A stretch of 64,000 bases of DNA from Favolaschia claudopus (GCA_037176885.1 JAWWNJ010000135.1:124001-188000), one strand, 5' to 3'; shown: positions 46,629 to 57,855, counted from the stretch's first letter. Numbers and translations: made by a program. The notes: generated by a model not told the origin, from the sequence alone.

Positions 46629-46945
46629 CAGCCGTTTCGTAAAAAGGATACGGGTTCCGTCATTTCTTCCTCTTTGATTTTGTGACGATTTTGTCAAAAA
46701 CTCCACAAATTGTTGCCTCAGACGGAAGGTGCCGTAAGGAACACAATTGGGTCAGACCAGCTTGCACGATTGTTGGGGTCCATATAAGAATTGTAATTTA
46801 ACCAGATAATAGACCAATGCTCTATGGTACAACTTTCCCGAGATATACCGAGGCCGGACGAGCGAGAAATCAGATTCCGCAAACAGACTCAAGGTCAAGC
46901 AAGTGTCAACAAACCGAAACCCGTATTCTTTTTCCGAAACAGCTG
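46629..46945. mobile_element. CAGCCGTTTCG-type MITE, copy 2
   Basis: CAGCCGTTTCGTAAAAAGG and the inverse of CAGCTGTTTCGGAAAAAGA, with TA at 46627-46628 and 46946-46947. The interior block GAGGCAACAATTTGTGGAG recurs inverted near 56700. Confidence 0.65.
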
Positions 46946-47352
46946 TAAAATATGCCCAAAATTCGCCCGCACCCTGCCCGAATTCGGATGAGGAATCAAC
47001 TTTTTGGCGGCCAAGCCTGGTCAAAAATTCGGATAAAGCATGGGTGGTTGCCGACAAGCCTGGCCGAGGTTCGGATAACTTGGGCTGCCGACTCAGACGG
47101 CTTGGATGAGGACCTGCGGCTGGCCATTGACGAAATTCGGGTCAGTTGTCAACCAAATCATGGTAGTGTTGCCGTCGGCTGGCTACGGCTGGCTCGTGAG
47201 CTGGGCCGTCGGAGCCGGGCTCTCCGCGGCTCAGTGATGGCTAATTGATGGCTCAGCCTACTTTTTCTACGGCCAGCAATACAGACCTGCTATCTTTGAA
47301 GCAGCCCCTGGTCACTTGGAAGGCATAGTGGATGTCCACCCTGGCAATATTA

Positions 47353-47537
47353 GGGGCGCTCAATTCTCAGCTCGTCGGCTCGTCTCGTCCCAGAAACTAT
47401 TTAATTGCATGATGAGCTGATGAGCTGCTGATCCCACTCCGCATTTCTCTCCACTTCCCATCAAATTTTGATCCCCTCATCAGGAAATCGATATTTTACG
47501 GACGAGACGAGCTGACGAGCTAAGAATTGAGCGCCCC
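47353..47537. mobile_element. 185-bp MITE, GGGGCGCTCAATTCT termini, TA duplication
   Basis: GGGGCGCTCAATTCTCAGCT and the inverse of GGGGCGCTCAATTCTTAGCT; arms match for about 38 bp with few differences. TA at 47351-47352 and 47538-47539. Confidence 0.7.
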
Positions 47538-47554
47538 TAATTCCTCTCAAAACA

Positions 47555-47975
47555 ATGAAATCTGGAAAAACTGTCACAGAACGTTACGTGAGTGACAGCG
47601 GTGACGTCAATGACGAGTACCTGCTAAAGCCCACCGACACGAGGCACCTTGCGCAAATTATTGAAGCTACATACAGTAGTCTCGGATACCCAGACCTTCC
47701 TGCGTATTACGTAATCCTTGTTGGCGTAGTTTACGCAGAGCCGGAGCTCTTTCCTAATCCGTAATTCCAATGACAGTTTTGACGTTTGATTGATTTTCGT
47801 GATGATGGATAGTTCCTACGCCCTTGTTCCGATCACCCTCAAAATCAATCAAACGCCAAAACCTGTCATTGAAATTACAGATTAGGAAGTAGCTCCGATA
47901 TATCTAATCTCGCCCTCTCGAACTGCGGAGGAACGTCTGGGTATCCGAGACTAATTGAAGCAGGTGTCTCAGAGA
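47555..47975. other. Inverted duplication of a coding-like segment around a foldback
   Basis: A plus-strand ORF (47555-47764) reads ...SLGYPDLPAYY...PELFPNP. Its mirror on the minus strand (about 47975-47880) reads ...ISLGYPDVPPQF...ISELLPNL. Between them an inner foldback pairs CCTAATCCGTAATTCCAATG with its near inverse (47753-47890). Transcription of either strand would give a long hairpin. The source protein is unknown. Confidence 0.5.
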
Positions 47976-48477
47976 ATGTTTCTGGACGTGTAGCTTACCC
48001 ATAGAACCACTGTCGTGCACAACAGAGCGAGTTGAAAAAATACCTCTGAGCCGACAGCTAGCCGCGGCTTCAACAGCTGGCTGCGGCTGGCTTATTTTTA
48101 GCTTGGCTCGTCGGCTCGCCGAAGCCGAGCCGAGCCGCGGCAACACTAAATTATTATCATGGTAAATCAGTGAAATCTCATAATATGTTTCAGGCAGTTT
48201 CGGGAATATATATGAGACGCAACGTTTTAGCATGGCCAATGCCTGGCGGAGCTGATACCCGAGTTAAAAGAAGCATTTTCGCCGTCACCGAGAACTGAAG
48301 GAGCATCTGCAAGGCCTTCCCAGCCGTAAGGTAGACGACACGCAAATACGGATAGGAGCAAAATTTCGATTTTCACTTGGTTTTAGGTGATTTTCTGATG
48401 CCTGGTCAACGGTTCGGATAAAACCAAGATAAAACGTCGACCTCCTGCGAGGCCTGGTGCCAATTCATGAATCTATA

Positions 48478-49942
48478 CTAAGTTTGTTTAAACAATCAGC
48501 GTCTCAACGTGAATCACGGATTATTTACTGATTTGATTAATCAGGTCTACAGGCAGGTGAGCCCGGGCAGTCAGGCAGCCAGGGGGCTTGAGAGAATGAG
48601 CCCTGTTTAATCAACCATAATTGGTTTGAACCATGTTTAATCAAGGTTCATTAAACAAGTGTTCAAACAACGGTTTGATTAAGGTTTGAACAGTGTTTAG
48701 AACCCATGCAAAAAGGAGCGGCGTGAGGAGGATTCGAACGACAGACAAAAGGCTAAACACAAAGGAGAATGAGAAGCTTAACCACTAGACCAACAGCAAC
48801 ATGACATTGGTATTCTCTGAGCGGTCTTGATATGAATTTTGCGCGACTGACCTTAACAAAACAAAAATTGAGCTCATGAGCCCGAGCCACCATATGAAAC
48901 CGACCTCTACTCTAAGCTAGAAGATGAATTCAATAATAGAGTGCTCGCTATGTGGAGAGCTATTTCTCCCTGAAACAGCTCAAATGCATTGAAAAAGAAG
49001 TCAATTCTTGAGAGTGATCACCCTAAAAGTGTTGCAGAATCCGTGATTCCGAGAGTTCGTGAGTGACCTAGACCCGTTTACAGATCCCTGAAGTGACGCG
49101 AGTGGAGCCCCGAGGACGGCAAGTGCACGACGTTACCGAATACGAGGCGAGAGTGCCGAGAGGTAGCAAGTGCGAGACGTTACTAAATCTTGAGGCAGAC
49201 AGAAGTGCGTAAAAGCAGAGATTGTGAAGGAGTGAAAGTGGGAGTGTATTCTGTAGCTACGTGTATTTAAATACACTCCTGTACCGGCTAAATAGTAAGG
49301 AAAGTGACAGAGTAACATAAAGGGGAGATTATATGGATAAAGAAGGAAATATTAAGGCAGCGAACGATCGTAGAGTAACGTACCAAGTCGATCCACGACA
49401 AAAAGCTTGGTACTTAGAAGTCTCCTCACTGGTGACAGTCAAAATTCCTTCCACAGAGCAAACACAGGCCTTGCAGGCTATGTGTAGTAATCCTCACATG
49501 TGAAGAAGGTTTACTGTGTTTTTTGAACACTCGGTTGACACAATCCACAAGAGAAAAGGGACTTGTAGATTTCGTCTGAACAATGACTCACGGGCCCAGT
49601 GTATGCAAAACGCTTTCCTGGATATTCACTTCTTACTTGGTGTACTTGGATGGGCATTTTGGTCTAATTGGTGTGCAATTCCCTCTGTTGTTTTGCACTG
49701 AATTACTCGTATGCTTAATCACTGTTTAAACCACTCTCCTTTCCCACCCGTTCTTTGGTGTGTGTTTGCGTTGGTCACTCGTTCGATTCCCCCTGTTGTT
49801 TTGCACTGAATTACTCGTATGCTTAATCACTGTTTAAACCACTCTCCTTTCCCACCCGTTCTGAAGGCTACTTGGCCATTCAATTAAATCAGTAAATAAT
49901 CGGTGATTCACGTTGAGACGCTGATTGTTTAAACAGACTTAG
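48478..49942. mobile_element. 1.47-kb TIR element, CTAAGTTTGTTTAAAC termini, TA duplication
   Basis: CTAAGTTTGTTTAAACAATC and its inverse match for about 65 bp with few differences, with TA at 48476-48477 and 49943-49944. The interior has GTTTGAACA/TGTTTAA words near the left end and a roughly 65-bp tandem duplication (49689-49753 and 49797-49861: TTTTGCACTGAATTACTCGT). A tRNA-like stretch lies at about 48725-48805 on the minus strand (TTGGTCTAGTGGTTAAGC; GTTCGAATCC), not foldable into a proper anticodon arm. No transposase. Confidence 0.65.
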
Positions 49943-50388
49943 TATGGTTACTGCCAATTCGGATAAGAAATGCCCAATTTGTGGTCCAGATAAGATGTCC
50001 CAAACTCCGGATTTTCCGGGGCAGGCATCACAGGTGGTTGTCGGGGGTCCTTCTCAAGGCCTCATCGGATGACTTCCCATAGTGCGCAGAGCCCGCGTGG
50101 CTCCCGGTGGCTCTCACGGCATGCGCTGTGGAGCGGCTACGCGCTATGGTGGCTCATTCGGTGGCTGGAAGAACAACTTGAAATTCATTTTCTTCGGCAT
50201 TTTTTCATCCCCCTGGATGACCTCGAAGCGTTAGGCTCCCAAACCCCCAGGAAGCACACCAAGGTTCCACGCCAACCGTCGGTTTTGCAAGAACCGGCCA
50301 AAAACGCACCAAATAAAGTGGGAAACTGGTAACCTAACCACGACACCTCACTACATTGAGGTATAGTCACAGAGGTACCATGTAGATA

Positions 50389-50770
50389 CAGCCGTTTTCG
50401 AAACGATATAAGTACGGGTTTCGATTGAGTGGTGCTCGTTCGTTTGTGCTTACGTTTGTTGACCATTCTGTCATCGGCCAAGCCGGGAGCACCACTTTGT
50501 GGGGCGTTGCCGTACCACATCAAGTGCCGCTGGTCCCTTGTTCTGGGCCTTGCTCGCAAGTCATGGCCCCCCTGTCGAGCTCTGGGCAAGTAGCAGCTGA
50601 GTCTTGATCCTCAGTTCTGTTAACCCCCTGTTTTTTCCTGGTGTTCTTTGGGTGGAAGCGAAAATCAGATTCGGCTGAAGTGGAGCTGGTGACGGGAAGC
50701 AAAACAAAGGTAAGCACAAACGAATGAGCACCACTTGATCAAAACCCCTATATTGTTTCCAAAACGGCTG
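50389..50770. mobile_element. CAGCCGTTTT-type MITE, copy 3, TA duplication
   Basis: CAGCCGTTTTCGAAAC and the inverse of CAGCCGTTTTGGAAAC, with TA at 50387-50388 and 50771-50772. About 80% identical to 46172-46533 throughout, as judged by eye. Confidence 0.7.
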
Positions 50771-51314
50771 TACTTGAAGCCCCACCTGCAACGCGGGCGA
50801 CGAGCATACATATGCCGTAGCCGCTCCACAGCGCATGCCGTGAGAGCCACTGGGTGGCTACCGGTGGCTCTGCGCAAAGTCCGAATATCGAAGGGGTACA
50901 CCGCCAATTTGGCGGGAGCTCCCGGTGAAATCCGGATTCCCATATTCCAAGAAAGGTTGCTGGGAGATAAAAAGACACAATCCCCGGAGCTTTTCAAAAT
51001 TGGATATCTCAGAAATGTCCCAGCCGCAGCTTTGCAGCATATATTCAGTTCAGGCTCTCAGAAAATTTCAGATAATTTGTGCATTTCCAATGACAGAAAA
51101 ACAGTTTGATTGAATGCAACCCATACTATCCTACTTACGTAAACGACCGCGTCCTACATCTGACTCAGTCTGACTCTATACATGAATATGGGGAGGATAA
51201 GAGAACTTTGATGACCAAGAACAGCGTTGACAGCATGGTTTGAGACAATTCGAGGCTTGAGAGTCTTGAGATTTAAGTTCAAGGTGGCTGGCTTGCATTT
51301 GGGGTTAGTGCTGG

Positions 51315-51875
51315 CTATAAATACGATACGATACGAATTTTCCGTATCGTATTCATATTCAAACATATTCTGAAATTTTGAATACGCCAGCGGCGTATCG
51401 TATTTGTAGTGTATCGTATTCATATTCATAGGGGCTGAATACGAATATATTATGAATATATTTGAATATATTCACTCACCTAAAACTTACTATAGCTGGC
51501 ACATTGACCAAGTCAAATAGGTGTTCAATATGCTTGATTATCACTCATATTCCGTCTATTCGATGTCCTGAATGACCTGCACCATATACAAGGTCAAATC
51601 CCAACATTGGACGGCTCGGAGACCAAGGATGCCGGTATGGAAGGTTGATCCGAGATGCCCGACACTGGTCGGATCTATGCCAAATGCCTCGGAAGACCAC
51701 GGGAGATATTGCTGGGCTGATTGTTGTTGATATAGACCAATGATCACCCTAGAAATTTCCCCCGGGAGGCACCGCCGAGGGGCCAAATCACGCCGCAGTG
51801 GTATTCAAACATATTCAGATATATTCGAATATGCCCCAGCCGTATCGTATTCGTATCCATATTCTGGCATATTCA
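51315..51875. repeat. ATACGATACG/CATATTC word cluster
   Basis: Two dense blocks (51315-51475 and 51795-51875) repeat ATACGATAC, GTATCGTATTC and CATATTC in both orientations, mostly inverted relative to each other. They may be the two subterminal arrays of one element of about 560 bp, but termini are unclear. The spans 50771-51314 and 51476-51794 hold no recognised gene. Confidence 0.5.
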
Positions 51876-52089
51876 TATTCACGACCAGTGGACACCACTC
51901 TCGAGTCTTGACGAAACCTTGACGAACAACATTGCAGTCACTTGCAGGTTGGCTTGAGGGCTTGGTGACAACTTTGACGAATGTATGCACCGAAGGAAAC
52001 AAAGATGGAGATGTCTGAGGGGAGCCCTGAAATTTTGATATTTGTCAACGAACAGTCGCACCAGAAAAAACTGCTGAGTCACCTTTCAG

Positions 52090-52570
52090 GTCAAGGTTGA
52101 TCCCGAAACAGTGGCTCACGTTCGCAATCTCTATGCACCACCAGACCACGATGTTTTTCAACTTGTACCCGAAGGTTTTGCTATCCTTGCAACCGAATTT
52201 TACGCTGAGATTAATAGCCCACCAATCACTCGCTCCAATGTATGGGAGGTATATATAGAAATTCTGCTCCGATTTGAGCACCTTGATAATATTCATCGTG
52301 TCCCGGAAAACTTCGACGAGTGTTGGGGCTATGCGTTGACTATAGCACGAGATGACCATGAAGATGATATGGCTCTCCTCCCGAACTTGACTCCACTAAA
52401 ATCCGACCCCGATAATTATTATATGGGCGGTGTTAATAACGGCCAAGGCCTGGGTATGTGAATAAATACCTATGCTTTCCGGATTCAATCTGATCTGCGA
52501 TTTAGACGACTCTCAGGAGGCTCATCTCGATGAGATGATGGAAAATGACGACCCGCTTCCCCCGGAGTGA
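52090..52570 (+). pseudogene. C-terminal fragment of a basidiomycete integrase-like (DDE) protein
   Basis: The exons are 52090-52453 and 52506-52570, with the intron (52454-52505) GTATGT...TTTAG. The product reads VKVDPETVAHVRNLY, EFYAEINSPPIT and NVWEVYIEILLRFEH, then an acidic tail ending at TGA 52568-52570. This matches the C-terminal region of an integrase-like family common in mushrooms, the same family as the fragment at 54250-55091. The upstream catalytic part is missing; the flank to the left is repeat sequence. Confidence 0.5.
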
Positions 52571-53178
52571 ATGACATTGAGGAGGGTGAACAAATACTTG
52601 CGTGGTTTTCAGATGAAGAGGATGAACAAGAAGAAGTACACGGAATTTAGACATTTTCTGGAACAAATGTTCGATTTCCCGAAAAGGAAGATGAGGCTTG
52701 TCCTCTGGCGCACCCGAACTTCGTTTACCTGAGTCTAAAATGAAGAATGGTTCACATATATATTTTAACGTGCACCCGCCTCGGCTCCTATCGAATAGAA
52801 ATTTGAAAACTTTGAACCTTCCATAGGTTTCTTAAAATAGAAGCTTGTGGATTGATTTTCCTCTAGTGAAGTGAAATCTCAATTCAGAGATTATGAGATA
52901 GTGGAGAACCAAGAATAGTATATAATGCTCCCTTTGCCTTGTTGTCAGCATATTCTAACCAATTGTTGACTCGAAAAATGAAAGAGATTCGGCCAATGTC
53001 CCGAACTATGCCTGACTTTCTTTGCCTTGTTTTAGAGGCCTTTCCTCGCTGTTTTTCTCTGAAATTCGGGATAGGGAATTTAAACCAGTATCCAATTCGA
53101 TTCAGAAACTCAAAAAAAATCAGACTGGAGCTGGTTCACAGTGCCGCGACGAAAAAGGACCGGTGTTTATGCCGTTGA
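52571..53178. other. Spacer
   Basis: No supportable gene; a short acidic frame at about 52571-52650 may be an extra 3' part of the preceding fragment. Confidence 0.3.
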
Positions 53179-53334
53179 AGGCCAGATCCGGGAGTCCGGA
53201 CAAGATTTGGCCAAAATCCGGACCAAAAAAAAGTGAAAGTTACCGGATTGCGAAAAGACTCGTTTCCGCTTCCTCAGAAACCGTGGGAATTTTTTGATTT
53301 GATAAAGATCTTGTCCGGACTCAGGATCTGACCT
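53179..53334. mobile_element. 156-bp MITE with TCCGGACAAGAT arms
   Basis: AGGCCAGATCC...GTCCGGACAAGAT and the inverse of AGGTCAGATCC...GTCCGGACAAGAT form arms of about 30 bp. Related by words to the element at 55182-55560. Duplication unclear. Confidence 0.5.
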
Positions 53335-53541
53335 CAATTGGGACTTTCTCTTCGTATTTGACGAGAACGAAGGCAGTCTGATATTTTTTGTGAAGACCAG
53401 AATAGAGCTCACAGCCGGCTGTCTCTGCTGCTTTCAGCGAAAAACAGCGAGATCTGGGGGAAGAATTGGAACATTGAGTTGAATACAATGTGAATACAGA
53501 AACACAGCGCAAGGCAGTTGAATGCCGCAAGTCTATGCTAT

Positions 53542-54199
53542 CTATCCAGACTCTGACGCATCCTCATCAGCCTCAGACTGCTCCTCTGGCTCCTTGAGGG
53601 AATCCAGCCCCATTTGTGCGCACTTCTGAACACATTTATGTTGATTAACAAAGGATTTGATCCCAGCTTCACCGTGATCGCCAGCCCCGCTGTTACTGGA
53701 CAGACAATACAAATAAGATGCAGAAGCAATGTCACAAATGAAAACCTACCCGTCGATTGTGTGAGACATCAAGTCAAACAAAATCGCTACATGAGTTGAA
53801 GGGTTGCCACTTTCCGAGGCTACAAAAAACGTTATGAGATTGAACCCTGGTAGTATAACGGTGAAATCTTACCTTGTATATCCGCCAGAACTAAAGTTCT
53901 ATTTGAGTACAAGTAGGTAAAGTGCTGAAATGAATTGATGGTGGCGCCCTGCTTGTCGGTATAGTGAGGGTGATCAAGAGTACCAGAAAACTTCCTGAAT
54001 TGAAAATTGCTACGCTCGCGTTCCAGCAGCCAAGTTACGGAAGATATAAGGCAAGAATTTCCGATTAGTTCTTCTTTCTCTTCATCCGGAAGAGTCGAAT
54101 ATGCTGTTGAGTCCACCCCGGAAGCAGGAGAAGGAGTGAAAACGCCAGTCGAGACTGTGTGGCCCTCTCGAGCCAGTATGAAGTCAGTGACCTCAAAGT
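53542..54199 (-). pseudogene. C-terminal half of an alpha-type protein kinase
   Basis: The exons are complement(join(53542..53695,53750..53819,53873..54199)). Frames fit across both introns (54 and 53 bp). The product contains SVTWLLERERS, KFSGTLDHP, TINSFQHFTYLYSNRTLVLADIQ, VAILFDLMSHTIDG and GAGDHGEAGIKSFVNQHKC-VQKC. These match the alpha-kinase (MHCK/EF2-kinase) C-lobe: A-D-I/L-Q with the catalytic aspartate, the glycine-rich G-x-G-D-x-G loop and the zinc-binding H-x-C...C end. An acidic tail follows. The N-lobe with the ATP-binding lysine is absent: beyond 54199 an acceptor site is seen but then plus-strand integrase-like exons begin. It is therefore a truncated copy, although what remains is free of stops. 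Confidence 0.75.
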
Positions 54200-54249
54200 C
54201 TGTGCTCCGGTATCAATGAGATAGTTCAGGGAAGCGAATTATAACAATA

Positions 54250-55091
54250 GGTGATCGCCAACATCATTTCTCGTGATGTTAATCAAGGCCAAGGACCCTG
54301 TCAAGAAGATTGCATCGTTGCGCCTAAACATCATCATTCCTCGGTATGTTTCAATTTTCTCAAATTGTTTGATGAACTTGGAACTGACCTATTGATTCCA
54401 GAGACTTCGTTCGCAGTACCATGCATGCTCTGGTTGGCCAGGGTCCCTCGGACATGCGTCGCCCTGGCCGTCGCACCGGACCAAAGAAGCGCAGTGCACT
54501 TGATGCTATTGGTATCTTTCAAGAGATTCATGTCGATGGGCACGAGAAACTCGGGGAGAAGGGGCTAAAAATGGGCGCAGGAATTGGTATTGATGTTTAT
54601 GGGGCGCGGGATCATGTTGGGAAGATTTTGTGGTTGATAGTTGTCCCAAATGCGCGGCTGAGCGACACAATTGGGCATGTTTTCTTGGACATGGTAAGGT
54701 AGGATCCCCATCACTGTAACACTTTGATTATTTTATAATTATCTCTTATGATATTGATGCAGCGGTCTCTGTTCAAGTTACTTTCGATGGTGGTAGCGAG
54801 CTTGGTTGGCTTGCTGCATTTCAGACGACATTACGGTATGTTAACTCGGCCCTGGGTGTGAATGACTCATTGATTCATCTTGCGAACAGGCAGGAATTTG
54901 CTCCACGGCTCAGTGTGGTGGAATGGCCACCTACCGTTTCTGTCAAGAGTACTAGCAATATCTCTATTGAATCTGCGTGGTCCTATGATCGCAACTTCAA
55001 CGGCCGCAGCCTCCGTGAAATCCTTGAAGATGACTTCCGATCAAAGTTGATTATTTACGTCCTCCTTGCATTGGGTCATTGTTTGGGGTAA
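54250..55091 (+). pseudogene. Integrase-like (DDE) family fragment, catalytic region
   Basis: The pieces are 54250-54343, 54402-54693, 54773-54835 and 54890-55091. Splicing gives IIIPRDFVRSTMHAL, IGIFQEIHVDGHEKLG, LWLIVVPNARLSDTIGHVFL, then VTFDGGSELGWLAAFQTTLR and TSNISIESAWSYDRNFNGR. HVDGHEKL, TFDGGSE and ISIESAW supply the D, D and E of a retroviral-integrase-like fold; the layout matches a basidiomycete-specific integrase-like family. The second and third pieces do not join in frame with visible splice sites (off by one base), and the C-terminal domain is missing (it resembles what is left at 52090). I call it a pseudogene. Its 5' side overlaps the missing N-lobe region of the kinase pseudogene. 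Confidence 0.65.
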
Positions 55092-55181
55092 TAAATAACA
55101 TGTATTGGTGCAGTACTAAGAAATTTATACCATCACCTCAAGCACTAAGGCCCCCATGGCAAACCGGCACTGGGTTTCGTG

Positions 55182-55560
55182 AGGACCTCTGTTTATCCCT
55201 ATCAATGCCGTTCGGACAAAATTTGGTGGGAGAGAGCCAGGGTACCTAGATCCGGTTCGGACAAAGGTCCGGCTGTCGCAGAGGGTTGAGTTGGCCGAGG
55301 ACAAGCCGAAGGTCGAGGAAAAAGCAAATTTCTTGAAACCCGTCGAGAAAATCTCTAAATTTGGTTGAAAGAGCGCAAAAAACAGCTCGGGAAGAAAAAT
55401 CGAGAATTTTTGATGGCGGAAGGCCAGAAATCACCCGCTTTTGGGGACTTACGGCATGATAGGCTGCATCCGGTTCGGACAAAAACCCCCCGGTTCGGAC
55501 AAAAAGTCGGGGTTTGGGCCGATCCGGGATCTGGCCTCCAAAGGGATAAACAGAGGTCCT
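55182..55560. mobile_element. 379-bp hAT-type MITE with perfect 8-bp duplication
   Basis: AGGACCTCTGTTTATCCCT and the inverse AAGGGATAAACAGAGGTCCT form the ends, and GTTTCGTG lies at 55174-55181 and 55561-55568. The interior repeats CCGGTTCGGACAAA four or five times. A degraded relative (TCCAAGGGGATAAACCGGGG) is at about 56600. Confidence 0.8.
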
Positions 55561-55619
55561 GTTTCGTGTGCGAGGTGCCCCAGTACAGCCACTCGGGCAC
55601 CTTCCCGAACGGCTGATGA

Positions 55620-56128
55620 CAGAAATCAAATGTCAAAATCAACCGCGGCCTTCCCGCCAACCGTCGGTTTTGTCACGGCTGTAACATCGATATCATGTGC
55701 ATTTCCCCACGCCCCAATGGGGCATGACACATATGCGCGTCGGTGCTGTGGTACGCAGCGACGAAGGCTTCGCAAGCCTAGAGAAGTATTGAAAGACTGC
55801 CCAGCCCATAGATAGACATAATTCAGTGCTGTTTCACGCTTTAGGACCATAACCATCAAGTAATATTGTGTTCATGGAATAAGTATCTTCGGCATACGTA
55901 CTGTATGACCCCGCCCAAAGCCCCAGATGCTTCACAATGGTAGATATTAGCCCCGGCAAGTGTAAATGTGGGGTTCCAAGCCCTTGATGCAGCCAACAAG
56001 CTCCATATTGGGTGGGATCCATGGACCGCCAAGTTTTCCGAACGACGTGTCATTTCCTTATCCGACCGTGTGAACTGGCACGTGTGTCAGGTCTTGGATG
56101 CCAGCCGCCATCAAGTTCAGACTCTATA
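55620..56128. other. Coding-like scraps, unassigned
   Basis: A plus-strand frame at about 55968-56120 reads FQALDAANKLHIGWDPWTAK and VISLSDRVNWHVCQVLDASR and looks protein-coding, ending where a MITE begins. I do not recognise the family. Confidence 0.3.
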
Positions 56129-56536
56129 CTATTGTGCCCAACGGGTATGAATTCTCCCAATGGGTCTGAATTCTTGGTATTCCTGTTTCCCCTTTGACCC
56201 TTTGGCCTCCGGAATTTTCGGGATGAGTTCCTATGATTCTTTTCTATGGGTTGGCAGAGTTCTATTGGGATACAGAGAGGGCGAGGTGTTGAGGAAAGGG
56301 TACCGATTCATCAAGGTAAATTGATGTAGTGATGATTGAGATCAAAATACTCGCCAACTCGGTAATTACTTTTGGACCAATTCCCTTCCTCGTAGCTCAA
56401 GTGCTTTGAGGATGTGGCAGAGAATTAGTGAAAGAATAAATCCCGAAAAAATCCGGGGGCAAACGATGGACGGGGGAGCAGGAAATATCGGAAATTCAGA
56501 CCCATTGGGAGAATTCATACCCGTTGGGCACAATAG
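56129..56536. mobile_element. 408-bp MITE, CTATTGTGCCC termini, TA duplication
   Basis: CTATTGTGCCCAACGGGTAT and its inverse match for about 48 bp, with weaker pairing for a further 50 bp (CCTCCGGAATTTTCGGGAT). TA at 56127-56128 and 56537-56538. It lies at the end of a coding-like stretch. Confidence 0.75.
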
Positions 56537-56539
56537 TAT

Positions 56540-57740
56540 AATAGATTTATCGACTATCATAAATCTTGTAGAGTCTGACTTGGGGAGACTAGGATCTAGC
56601 CTCCAAGGGGATAAACCGGGGTCCTATTGCAATCCTCATACGGACCCCAGCAATCGTGCAAGCTGATTATGTTCCTTACGGCGCTTCCTTCTGGAATCTG
56701 AGGCAACAATTTGTGGAGTTTTTGACAGAATCGTCAACAAGTGTAGACAAAAGACCAAAGAGGAAGAAATGACGAAACCTTGACGAAACCTAGGCTCGAG
56801 ACCAGCCGTTAGTGGGAGTAATGACGAGCGAGCAGGTATTACATAACGGCTGGAAGCACTTAGGCGTAGATTGAGATGGCAAATTCAAACTCCGACTATA
56901 CCTTATTAGGAAGTATCTCCGAGCTCAAGTTGCTCAGTTTTTGTTTTCTTCCACTCAAATGCTGCCTGGAACTGTTGGAAACCACTTCTATCCTTCAGTG
57001 GAGAGTTTCCGGGCCAAGATTACCTGAAAATACCATCATTGTGAAGGTTTCTAGCATCAGGTTTTATTTTATGTCAATAAACCTCTTGTACTCGAGTATG
57101 CAAGGCAAACCTATATCAAAGTTACAGAAGACTTGTGGTTAATTACTTTGCCAACTTTTGGCCACCTTCTTCAACCCCTCTTTACATTAGGGAGGGGTAG
57201 ATGATGTGTGAGTAGGATATTGAGTACATTATGTACGTACTCAGCAACCTGGCTAGTGGACTTGGCAAAAATTTGACAGTCTTGCATGATGAAATTCATG
57301 ATGTTTTGTCATGAACTATCGTAAAAAATGAGTTTCTGAGCATCGTGAAAGGCATCTTGAATTTCATGATGTGGTTCATGACAAAACATCAGGAATCTTG
57401 AAATTCCTCTTTCATGACAAATACTTCGCACAGTGTCGTAAGCAAGGCATATCTAAATTCGGTTACTTTTGGTAATGCCGAGTACATGGTTCTGAGTACT
57501 GGTTGTGTTCCCTGTATAAAATGAGCTGTATTAGTGATTTGTATTAGATACAGATAGAACTATTTGTATTAGATACAAATAGAAGTATGTATGCACTAGT
57601 ATCTTGAGGAAGTGCAAGTCCAGTTGGTGCCCCGGCCAAAGCGAGATTCCCTGAAATGATTTTTCACTCGGTTTTCACCGAGATTTCATGTACTTGCAGG
57701 TGAATTTCAGTGGTATTAGGGATGAATTGGACATAGTGAA
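56540..57740. other. Spacer with TCATGAAATT cluster
   Basis: 57280-57436 is packed with TTCATGATG/TCATGAAATT words and ends CACAGTG, like the right end of 21744-22467. Near 56700-56790 lies an inverted fragment of the CAGCCGTTT MITE interior. No gene. Confidence 0.45.
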
Positions 57741-57855
57741 TCATATTTCACTGGGAATTGCTATGAAATTCACCCGAAAACTATTTGAACGAACCCCATG
57801 AAACGTTCCATTCACGTAAGTGAATCGGACCCCATGAAATTCACAACTTTTGGGT
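57655..57855. repeat. GTGAAATTC word cluster
   Basis: GTGAATTTC/TGAAATTCAC and ATTTCAC words repeat about ten times in both orientations, as in the subterminal arrays of the CMC element at 24562. No CACTG terminus was found, so it may be a decayed end. Confidence 0.45.

Larger units (their letters stand above)
47165..48147. mobile_element. AGTGTTGCCG-terminal element with GGCTCGGC words, 983 bp
   Basis: AGTGTTGCCGTCGGCTGGC opens the unit and GCCGAGCCGCGGCAACACT closes it. The same seven-to-ten-base terminus as at 8297, but the subterminal word here is GGCT/CGGCTGGCT instead of GAGCTC. It contains a nested MITE (47353-47537) and an inverted duplication (47640-47975). A target duplication is not clear. 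Confidence 0.55.

Noticed and set aside
48725..48805. Minus-strand tRNA-like sequence with A box (GGTCTAGTGGTTAAGC) and B box (GTTCGAATCC)
   Set aside because: Box motifs are good, but the anticodon arm and acceptor stem do not pair. Noted only as part of the enclosing TIR element.
46566..50058. Distant inverted pair (ACCCCCGACAACCACCT and inverse) as ends of one 3.5-kb element
   Set aside because: The matching segments are about 40 bp but no target duplication was found and the interval is a stack of other elements. It stays unproven.
53840..53880. tRNA-like string (GGTAGTATAACGGT and GGGTTCAATCTC)
   Set aside because: It lies entirely inside a GT...AG intron of the alpha-kinase fragment and cannot be folded into a complete tRNA.
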